DNA of 64,000 bases from Bradyrhizobium genosp. L (GTDB lineage Bacteria > Pseudomonadota > Alphaproteobacteria > Rhizobiales > Xanthobacteraceae), in assembly GCF_015624485.1 (NCBI RefSeq), contig NZ_CP061378.1, forward strand, positions 4,898,001 to 4,962,000. The letters run 5' to 3'. The notes below the pieces were generated by a model. The model saw nothing but the letters and a program-made list of their open reading frames with translations. It made no database searches and was not told the DNA's origin. Shown here piece after piece: positions 58,301 to 64,000 of the stretch. Both the position numbers and the translations under genes were made by a program. Each line of letters starts with the position of its first letter. Within the stretch, counting starts at the first letter, position 1.

Positions 58301-58543
58301 TCAGCTCAGAACCTCGACCCGGTAGTTCTCGATCACGGTGTTGGCGAGCAGCTTGTCGGCGGCGGCCTTCAGCGCCGCCTCCGCCTTGGCCTTGTCGGTC
58401 GCCGAAAGCTCGATGTCGAACACCTTGCCCTGGCGAACGCTGGCGACGCCATCGACGCCGAGCGACTTCAGCGCACCCTCGATCGCCTTGCCCTGCGGAT
58501 CGAGGATGCCCGACTTCAATGTGACAGTGACACGTGCTTTCAT
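58301..58543 (-). CDS. purS: Phosphoribosylformylglycinamidine synthase subunit PurS
   Basis: The 80-residue protein bridges PurQ and PurL in the FGAM synthase complex. It has the family sequence KARVTVTLKSGILDPQGKAI, then EGALKSLGVDGVASVRQGKV. ATG 58543 is the start of homology; the frame is open upstream through a palindromic repeat. Order purC-purS-(hypothetical)-purQ is clear on the minus strand. Confidence 0.95.
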   Translation of the reverse strand: MKARVTVTLKSGILDPQGKAIEGALKSLGVDGVASVRQGKVFDIELSATDKAKAEAALKAAADKLLANTVIENYRVEVLS

Positions 58544-58551
58544 TTCAACCT

Positions 58552-58647
58552 CGTCATTCCGGACGAGCCGCGAAGCGGGTCGATCCGGAATCTCGCGCAA
58601 GCAATCTCTGGATTCCGGGTTCGTGCTGCGCACGCCCCGGAATGACG
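58552..58647. repeat. Palindromic repeat between purC and purS
   Basis: Outer arms cgtcattccgg (58552-58562) and ccggaatgacg (58637-58647) are exact complements; inner ccggaatct and agattccgg-like segments extend the fold. It belongs to the class of CGTCATTCCGG palindromes I recognise from Bradyrhizobium and related genomes. It begins nine bases before the purS start codon and ends two bases from the purC stop, so it fills the intercistronic gap. Confidence 0.8.
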
Positions 58648-58649
58648 TA

Positions 58650-59417
58650 TTAGCTCTTGACCAGCACCGGGCCGCTTCCGGCCGGCCGCTCATTCTCGAT
58701 CAGGATGCCGAGCCGCTTCGCCACCTCGGTATAGGCCTCGAGCAAGCCACCGAGATCGCGGCGGAAACGATCCTTGTCGAGCTTCTCGTTCGACTTGATG
58801 TCCCAGAGCCGGCAGGAGTCCGGCGAGATCTCGTCGGCGACGATGATCCGCATCATTTCGTTTTCGAACAGCCGCCCGCACTCCATCTTGAAGTCGACCA
58901 GGCGGATGCCGATGCCGAGGAAGAGGCCGGTGAGGAAGTCGTTGACGCGGATGGCGAGCGCCATGATGTCGTCGATCTCCTGCGGCGTGGCCCAGCCGAA
59001 GGCGGTGATGTGCTCTTCCGACACCATGGGGTCGTTGAGCTGGTCGTTCTTGTAATAGAACTCGATGATCGAGCGCGGCAGCTGGGTGCCCTCCTCGATC
59101 CCGAGGCGCTGCGACAGCGAGCCGGCGGCGACGTTGCGCACGACGACCTCGAGCGGCACGATCTCGACCTCGCGAATCAGCTGCTCGCGCATGTTGAGAC
59201 GGCGGATGAAGTGGGTCGGCACCCCGATGTCGTTGAGGTGCTGAAACAGGTACTCCGAAATCCGGTTGTTGAGGACGCCCTTGCCCTCGATCACCTGGTG
59301 TTTCTTGGCATTGAACGCGGTGGCGTCGTCCTTGAAGTGCTGGATCAGGGTACCCGGCTCCGGACCTTCATACAGGACCTTGGCCTTGCCTTCATAAATA
59401 CGGCGTCGACGGCTCAT
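58650..59417 (-). CDS. purC: Phosphoribosylaminoimidazole-succinocarboxamide synthase
   Basis: The 255-residue SAICAR synthetase adds aspartate to CAIR in purine synthesis. It has [70 protein letters not shown] and [18 protein letters not shown] 59417 agrees with the usual alphaproteobacterial start; ATG 59447, with GGAG ten bases upstream, would add ten residues. It is the first of the leftward pur series. Confidence 0.97.
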   Translation of the reverse strand: MSRRRRIYEGKAKVLYEGPEPGTLIQHFKDDATAFNAKKHQVIEGKGVLNNRISEYLFQHLNDIGVPTHFIRRLNMREQLIREVEIVPLEVVVRNVAAGSLSQRLGIEEGTQLPRSIIEFYYKNDQLNDPMVSEEHITAFGWATPQEIDDIMALAIRVNDFLTGLFLGIGIRLVDFKMECGRLFENEMMRIIVADEISPDSCRLWDIKSNEKLDKDRFRRDLGGLLEAYTEVAKRLGILIENERPAGSGPVLVKS

Positions 59418-59765
59418 TGGGATGTACCGTGTTTTGTTGAAATCCATTGATTTGGGTGCTCCGGATGACTTGGGTTACGACCCACGACGGAGCTGCCGCG
59501 GAGGCCTGGAACCTGGACATTCCAACTGGAAACAGAACAAGAACCGTGCCTGCTGGCAACCTATCTGATTGGCCCATCCAGCACAATCGATACCGCCCCC
59601 TTCGGGGCACTTATACCAGCCCTGTCGCAGGGGCCGGATTCCGCCTGTTTTGCCTGCGGCTTAACGGCTCGTTGTCCTGTCATTTCCGCCTGCTTATTTA
59701 GGCAGGCATCGGGGCTGCCGCAACCGACACCGCGGCAGCGCCATTTCAGCAGGGGAACTTCAGCC
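59418..59765. other. Divergent intergenic region between purC and the DUF1476 gene
   Basis: These 348 bases separate purC (minus) from the DUF1476 gene (plus). There are small hairpins (gcccccttcggggc at about 59597, gcctgc..gcaggc at about 59688-59706) but no gene. Promoters for both sides should lie here. Confidence 0.45.
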
Positions 59766-60089
59766 ATGAACGAATTCAACAAGCGCGAGGAAGGTTTCGA
59801 GAAGAAATTCGCCCTCGACGAAGAGCAGAAGTTCAAGGCTGAAGCCCGCCGCAACAAGCTGCTCGGCCTGTGGGCTGCCGAGAAGCTCGGCATCTCCGGC
59901 GATGCCGCCAATGCCTATGCCAAGGAGGTGGTGGCCGCCGACTTCGAGGAGGCCGGCGACAGCGACGTGCTGCACAAGGTCCTGAAGGACCTCACCGCCA
60001 AGGGCCAGGCCGTCACCGAGCGCGATGTCCGCGCCAAGATGGACGAGCTATTGGCCGTGGCTGCGGCGCAGGTGAAGGCGGGGACCTAA
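59766..60089 (+). CDS. DUF1476 protein, F1-ATPase zeta-type inhibitor
   Basis: The 107-residue, highly charged helical protein matches DUF1476: NEFNKREEGFEKKFALDEEQ, then KFKAEARRNKLLGLWAAEKL. In Paracoccus denitrificans and other alphaproteobacteria this family is the zeta subunit that blocks ATP hydrolysis by the F1 motor with its N-terminus. AGGGGAA precedes the ATG. It is monocistronic, away from the atp operon, as usual. Confidence 0.92.
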   Translation: MNEFNKREEGFEKKFALDEEQKFKAEARRNKLLGLWAAEKLGISGDAANAYAKEVVAADFEEAGDSDVLHKVLKDLTAKGQAVTERDVRAKMDELLAVAAAQVKAGT

Positions 60090-60123
60090 GCCGTCGGCGA
60101 CGCCTTCGCATCAATCCTCGTCT

Positions 60124-61068
60124 CTACGCGCGCCGGACCCCGTTCCGGCGCGACGTGCTTGTGGGCCTCGTCTTGCCGAAATCGGCGCGGAGGATTTCGA
60201 GCAGGCGTCGCGACGCCGCACTGAGGAAGCCACCGCGCCGGGTCACGGCCACGATCTCGTGGCTTGCGGCGAGGTTGCCGACGCGGATGGTCGCGATCGT
60301 CGCCGCGCGCATCTCCTCCGCAGCATGGCTTTGCGCGAGCAGCGCAATCCCAAGCCCGGCCTCGACCAGGCGCTTTTGCGCCGTCAGGCTGTCGACCGCC
60401 GTCCAGTCGATCTCGCCGAGCCCATGGGTCAGGAACAACGCAAAGACGTGCGCGGCCGTGATGTCGCGGCGCCCCGGCACCTCGGGAAAGGCGATCCAGC
60501 GCTCATCCCGGAGATCGGCTAGCCTTGCGACCCGGCGCCCCGCGAGCCGGTGGTCGGGCGCGCAGACCACTTGCAACGTCTCGGCTGACAACACCTCGCA
60601 GTCGAGCTCGCCTGAGCGGTCGCGATCGTAGCGCAGCCCGATCGTCGCCTCGCCGCGCCGGATCAGGTCGCTGACTTCGCCGCTGGTCGCGGTGCGCAGC
60701 GTCAGGTCGACATCCGGATGCTGCCGGGCAAAGCGCTTGATGACCTTCGAGAGCCGCCCGCCGGCCAGCGTGCCGGTCACGGCAAGCGCGACCGGACCGG
60801 AATTGTCGCGCAGCAGCGCGCGCACCGCATGCTCGGCGTCCTGCGCCGCCGCCACCGCGCGCTCGGCATAGGGCACCATCACCCGCCCGGCATCGCTGAG
60901 CCGGGCCCTGCCCGCGATCCGCTCGAACAAGGGCACGCCGAGCTCCTCCTCGAGCAATGCGATACGCCGCGAGATCGCCGGCTGCGAGCGATGCAGAACC
61001 TTTGCCGCATTGGAGATCCCGCCGCGCCGATGCACGACCAGGAAGGTGTTGAGCGCGTCGCTGTCCAT
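60124..61068 (-). CDS. LysR-family transcriptional regulator
   Basis: The 314-residue regulator has the LysR helix-turn-helix at the N-terminus (DALNTFLVVHRRGGISNAAK, VLHRSQPAISRRIALLEEEL) and a periplasmic-binding-like effector domain from about residue 90. ATG 61068 has GGAG six bases upstream. It is divergent from a PEP-mutase-like gene, the usual arrangement for a LysR protein and its target. Effector unknown. Confidence 0.93.
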   Translation of the reverse strand: MDSDALNTFLVVHRRGGISNAAKVLHRSQPAISRRIALLEEELGVPLFERIAGRARLSDAGRVMVPYAERAVAAAQDAEHAVRALLRDNSGPVALAVTGTLAGGRLSKVIKRFARQHPDVDLTLRTATSGEVSDLIRRGEATIGLRYDRDRSGELDCEVLSAETLQVVCAPDHRLAGRRVARLADLRDERWIAFPEVPGRRDITAAHVFALFLTHGLGEIDWTAVDSLTAQKRLVEAGLGIALLAQSHAAEEMRAATIATIRVGNLAASHEIVAVTRRGGFLSAASRRLLEILRADFGKTRPTSTSRRNGVRRA

Positions 61069-61099
61069 TCTCGCTCCATGCAAAAAGCTGATGATATCT

Positions 61100-61120
61100 A
61101 GCAAAATAACAAATTTGGCT
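61100..61120. promoter_or_regulatory. Possible LysR binding site
   Basis: The imperfect palindrome agcaaaataacaaatttggc(t) lies midway in the 111-base divergent region between the LysR gene and its neighbour. It is A+T-rich and in the expected place, but the match to a T-N11-A site is loose. Confidence 0.3.
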
Positions 61121-61179
61121 GATGGGCGAAACCGCCCTAGCCTTGCGGCCGATCGATGCCCAAGCAGACAGGAGCCGAC

Positions 61180-62010
61180 ATGCGCACCCAGGCGGACAAG
61201 GCGGCACGCTTTCGCGAACTGCACCAGCGGCCAAACGCCTTCATCATTCCAAACCCGTGGGACGCCGGCACGGCAAAACTGCTCGCGGCGATGGGCTTCG
61301 AGGCGCTGGCCACCACGAGCCTCGGGCTCGCCAACACCCTGGGACAGGCGACCGTCTCGCTCGATGCCGTCATCGAGAATTGCCGGGTGATCACCGGTGC
61401 CACCGACCTGCCGGTCAATGCCGACCTCGAGAATTGCGGCGCCGACGATCCCAAGACCGCGGCGCAGGCGATCACCCGCGCGGCCGAGGCAGGTTGCGTC
61501 GGCGGCTCGATCGAGGACTCCACCGGCGATCGCGAGCATCCGATCTACGAATTCTCGCTCGCGGTGGAGCGGGTGCAGGCCGCGGTCGAGGCCGCGCGCG
61601 CCCTGCCATTTCCGTTCACCCTGACGGCGCGGGCCGAAAACTTTCTCTGGGGACGCAAAGACCTCGACGACACCATCAAGCGGCTGCAAGCCTTCGAGGC
61701 CGCAGGCGCCGACGTGCTCTATTCGCCTGGTCTTTATGACCTCGCCACCATCAAGACCGTGACATCGGCCGTGCAGCGGCCGTTCAACCACGTGATGGGC
61801 TTTGCCGACCCGACCTTGACGGTCGACCAATTGTCGGCCGCCGGCGTCAAGCGCATCAGCGTCGGCGGCGCCATGCAGCGCCACGCGCTGGCCGCGTTCT
61901 TGCGCAGCGCCCGCGAGATGAAGGAGAACGGCGCATTCACCTTCGTCCGCGACATGGCGGTGGTGAAGGACGTCAGAGAGGCGTTTGCGGAGGCGCGAAG
62001 CGAACAATGA
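61180..62010 (+). CDS. Isocitrate lyase/PEP mutase superfamily protein
   Basis: The 276-residue TIM-barrel protein belongs to the PEP mutase/isocitrate lyase superfamily: FIIPNPWDAGTAKLLAAMGF, LPVNADLENCGADDP for metal binding, CVGGSIEDSTGDREHPIYEF, and LTARAENFLWGRKDLDDTIK. The KKCGH-type catalytic loop of true isocitrate lyase is absent (ENCGA here), so the reaction is a different C-C or C-P chemistry, for example oxaloacetate- or methylisocitrate-like cleavage. ATG 61180 has AGGAG upstream. It is divergent from a LysR gene. Confidence 0.88.
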   Translation: MRTQADKAARFRELHQRPNAFIIPNPWDAGTAKLLAAMGFEALATTSLGLANTLGQATVSLDAVIENCRVITGATDLPVNADLENCGADDPKTAAQAITRAAEAGCVGGSIEDSTGDREHPIYEFSLAVERVQAAVEAARALPFPFTLTARAENFLWGRKDLDDTIKRLQAFEAAGADVLYSPGLYDLATIKTVTSAVQRPFNHVMGFADPTLTVDQLSAAGVKRISVGGAMQRHALAAFLRSAREMKENGAFTFVRDMAVVKDVREAFAEARSEQ

Positions 62011-62069
62011 ATGGCGAGTAGCGAATCGAGGAAGACTCTGTTCGCCATTCGCGACCCACTATTCGCGCC

Positions 62070-62552
62070 CTAACCTTCCTTGAAGCCGTATTCCGGCACG
62101 TTGCCGCTGGCGCCGTAATACTTGTACGGCAGGAATTTGCCTGACATCGTGATCTTGACGCGGTCGCCCTTCGGGTTCGGCAGCCGCTCCATCACCATGT
62201 CGAAGTCGATCGCCGACATGATGCCGTCGCCATACTCTTCCTCGATCAGCGCCTTCCAGGCCGGGCCGTTGACCATCACCAGCTCGTAGAAGCGATAGAT
62301 CAAGGGATCGGTCGGCGGCATCGGCATGCCGCGCATCGGCGTCTCGTTCAGCATCGCGGTCTCGGCCTTCGACAGGCCGAACAATTCAGCCGCGTTGGCG
62401 GCCTGCGGTTTTGTCAATTTCATCTGGCCGAGAATGGCGCCTGTTATCAGCACCTCGGAATAGCCGCCGATCTTTTCGCAGATGTATTTCCAGGTCCAGC
62501 CCTTCTCGCGCTTGATGTCGAGCAGCTTCTCGGTGAGGTCTTCGCGTTTCAT
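62070..62552 (-). CDS. cynS: Cyanate hydratase (cyanase)
   Basis: The 160-residue enzyme converts cyanate and bicarbonate to ammonia and CO2. The catalytic triad of the E. coli enzyme is conserved as Arg87 and Glu90 in IYRFYELVMVNGPAWKALI, and Ser113 in DGIMSAIDFDM. The N-terminal helical domain (LTEKLLDIKREKGWTWKYIC) and C-terminal GKFLPYKYYG are typical. It lies 60 bases after an ABC transporter ATPase on the same strand, consistent with a cyanate uptake and use operon. Confidence 0.97.
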   Translation of the reverse strand: MKREDLTEKLLDIKREKGWTWKYICEKIGGYSEVLITGAILGQMKLTKPQAANAAELFGLSKAETAMLNETPMRGMPMPPTDPLIYRFYELVMVNGPAWKALIEEEYGDGIMSAIDFDMVMERLPNPKGDRVKITMSGKFLPYKYYGASGNVPEYGFKEG

Positions 62553-62568
62553 GTCCGTCTCCCTCGTT

Positions 62569-62652
62569 CGTCATGCCCGGGCTTGTCCCGGGCATCCACG
62601 TCTTGGTTGGCTCAGATAGACGTGGATGGCCGGGACAGGCCCGGCCATGACG
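62569..62652. repeat. Palindromic repeat overlapping the ABC ATPase C-terminus
   Basis: Arms at 62569-62602 (cgtcatgcccgggcttgtcc and onward) and 62619-62652 (ending cggcccggccatgacg when folded) are near-perfect complements around a 16-base loop. It is a long GCCCGGGC-type palindrome like those dispersed in Bradyrhizobium. Its right arm is translated as the last residues of the ABC ATPase. Confidence 0.82.
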
Positions 62653-63538
62653 TCTGTGGGTGTGGCTCGGCTCCGGATGCTAGCACCAGATCCGGCAGCC
62701 CCGGCCGTACCGTCGGCACGTCGCGCGGATCGTGATCGGTCACGTCAATCGCAAAGCTCTTGCTGCGGCTGACCAGGAAGTCGACGATATGGTTGCGCAG
62801 CGCATAGTAGTAGGGGTGGCGATGCAAATCGATGCGGCCACGTTCCTTCGGCAGCGGATTTTCGACGATCTCGGCCAGCACGGCGCCGGGTCCGTTGGTC
62901 ATCAGGAAGATCTTGTCGGCGAGGAAGATCGCCTCGTCGACGTCATGGGTGATCATGAAGGTGGTCTGCCCGGTCTCGACGCAAATCCGCCGCACCTCGT
63001 CCTGCAATGTACCCCGGGTCAGCGCGTCGAGCGCCGAGAATGGTTCGTCCATCAGCATGATCTTCGGCGTGATCGACAGCGCGCGTGCGATGCCGACCCG
63101 TTGCTTCATGCCGCCCGACAGTTCCGAGGGATGCTTGTGCTCGGCGCCGGTGAGGCCAACGAGATCGATGAACTTCTGCGCATGCGCCCTCACCCGCGCG
63201 CGATCCCATCTGCGCCATTTCGAGCTGACGGCGTAGGCGACGTTGCCCAGCACCGTGCGCCACGGCAGCAGCGCATGGCTCTGGAAGATCACGGCGCGGT
63301 CGAGGCTGGTGCCTTCGATGCCCTGCCCGTCGACGATGACGGTGCCCTCGCTCGGCTCGTCGAGGCCGGCCAGGATGTTCAGCACGGTGGTCTTGCCGCA
63401 GCCGGAATGCCCGATCACGCAGCCAAACTCGCCGCGCGCCATCGACAGCCACAGATTTTCGAAGATCGTCGTGCTGCCACCAGACGCCGCCGGATAGCGC
63501 CGCGCGATGCCTTCGATTGAGATGAACTTGTCGGTCAT
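62612..63538 (-). CDS. Nitrate/cyanate/sulfonate-type ABC transporter ATP-binding protein
   Basis: The 308-residue ATPase energises uptake. Walker A is GHSGCGKTT (about 43-51), the signature LSGGMKQRVGIARAL, Walker B IMLMDEPFSALDALT and the H-loop MITHDVDEAIFLAD. Similarity is to the NrtD/CynD/TauB group, and cynS is downstream, so cyanate or nitrate is the likely substrate. The C-terminal tail (about SWPGLSRPSTSI) is encoded by a palindromic repeat. ATG 63538 has GGAG five bases upstream; a GTG at 63544 overlaps the permease stop. Confidence 0.93.
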   Translation of the reverse strand: MTDKFISIEGIARRYPAASGGSTTIFENLWLSMARGEFGCVIGHSGCGKTTVLNILAGLDEPSEGTVIVDGQGIEGTSLDRAVIFQSHALLPWRTVLGNVAYAVSSKWRRWDRARVRAHAQKFIDLVGLTGAEHKHPSELSGGMKQRVGIARALSITPKIMLMDEPFSALDALTRGTLQDEVRRICVETGQTTFMITHDVDEAIFLADKIFLMTNGPGAVLAEIVENPLPKERGRIDLHRHPYYYALRNHIVDFLVSRSKSFAIDVTDHDPRDVPTVRPGLPDLVLASGAEPHPQTSWPGLSRPSTSI

Positions 63539-63540
63539 CG

Positions 63541-64000
63541 TCACTCCGGAAACGTCACCATGCGCGTGAAGCGCGCCAGCACCTGGTCAAGCAGCATACC
63601 GACGACACCGATCAGGAGAATCGCGATGATCACATTGGTGATCGAGAGATTGTTCCATTCGTTCCAAACGAAGTAGCCGATGCCGGTACCGCCGACCAGC
63701 ATCTCGGCGGCGACGATGACGAGCCAGGCGATGCCGATCGAGATCCGCATGCCCGTCAGGATCGTCGGCGCCGCGGCCGGCAGGATCACCGTGAAGGCGC
63801 GCCTGACGGTGCCGACCTCGAGCGTGCGTGCCACGTTGATCCATTCCTTGCGCACGCTGGCCACCCCGAACGCGGTGTTGAGCAGCATCGGCCACACCGA
63901 GCAGATGACGATGACGAAGATCGCCGAGATCGAGGAATCCTTGATGGTGTAGAGCGCAAGCGGCATCCAGGCCAGCGGCGAGATCGGCTTCAATATTTGG
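63541..64000 (-). CDS. Nitrate/cyanate-type ABC transporter permease (5' end outside window)
   Basis: The frame is open to the right edge, so the N-terminal part is missing. The visible 150 or so residues include KPISPLAWMPLALYTIKDSS, the permease EAA-like loop VARTLEVGTVRRAFTVILPA, and four transmembrane helices. This is the NrtB/CynB/SsuC binding-protein-dependent permease type. It ends two bases before the ATPase start, in an operon with the ATPase and cynS. A substrate-binding protein gene should lie just beyond the edge. Confidence 0.93.
   Translation of the reverse strand, partial: QILKPISPLAWMPLALYTIKDSSISAIFVIVICSVWPMLLNTAFGVASVRKEWINVARTLEVGTVRRAFTVILPAAAPTILTGMRISIGIAWLVIVAAEMLVGGTGIGYFVWNEWNNLSITNVIIAILLIGVVGMLLDQVLARFTRMVTFPE

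Noticed and set aside
1..64000. Search for tRNA, rRNA, CRISPR arrays, intact transposases or phage genes
   Set aside because: Reading both strands showed no cloverleaf-type T-arm sequence, no regularly spaced identical repeats and no transposase, integrase or phage structural motifs; weak or degenerate examples could still be missed by eye.

Overview
This 64 kb window looks like chromosomal DNA from a high-GC alphaproteobacterium, most likely Bradyrhizobium or a close relative in the Nitrobacteraceae. The evidence is codon use, the gene families present (DUF1476 F-ATPase inhibitor, PurS/PurQ/PurL with BolA and monothiol GrxD, DUF2934, PRC-barrel and DUF1328 stress proteins), GGAAC-N16-(C/G)GTT promoters typical of the alphaproteobacterial EcfG general stress response, and several palindromic intergenic repeats that I recognise from Rhizobiales genomes. 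No species can be fixed from the sequence alone. I saw no rRNA or tRNA genes, CRISPR arrays, intact insertion sequences or prophage.

Layout. 1-6.7 kb: the end of a branched-chain amino acid binding protein, a P1-family peptidase, an EF-hand protein, rpe, a metallophosphoesterase beside a kinase-gene remnant, and DUF2625. 6.7-14.9 kb: a formate dehydrogenase island. FdsA and a fused FdsG-FdsB are transcribed leftward with TusA-like, MoeA and truncated MobB genes; FdhD-like and MobA genes are transcribed rightward. Together they cover assembly of the Mo-bisMGD cofactor and the NAD-linked enzyme. 15-21.1 kb: small membrane proteins, an apparently autoregulated TetR unit, a three-gene ExbB-like cluster with an unusual ExbD-like partner, and a divergent two-component system. 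21.5-33 kb: purB, a more A+T-rich HEPN gene, an M20 amidohydrolase, a DUF2235 hydrolase, cytochrome b561, murI, a PAP2/DUF3147 operon, an OprB-type porin and an HpcH/HpaI aldolase. 33-37 kb: a stress block (DUF2934, PRC-barrel, YihY) with divergent EcfG-type promoters, a cupin, rpsD and a ParE/RelE toxin-antitoxin pair. 37-41 kb: threonine aldolase and two tandem serine hydrolases.

From 41 to 59.4 kb the minus strand carries purC, purS, purQ, purL, bolA and grxD in that order. Other genes break the series: an exported protein translationally coupled to purQ, an ATP-grasp/zinc-peptidase pair, an orphan pstS with a candidate Pho box, the ergothioneine genes egtB and egtD, LtrA and others. The right end holds a LysR/PEP-mutase-like divergent pair and a cyanate module (cynS plus a nitrate/cyanate-type ABC ATPase and a permease cut by the window edge).

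The least conventional items are the ExbB-like cluster whose second gene has ExbD topology without an ExbD domain, the FdhD homologue whose CxxC pair is displaced, the paired EcfG-type promoters next to a perfect 12-bp inverted repeat, and a palindromic repeat that encodes the C-terminal tail of an ABC ATPase.
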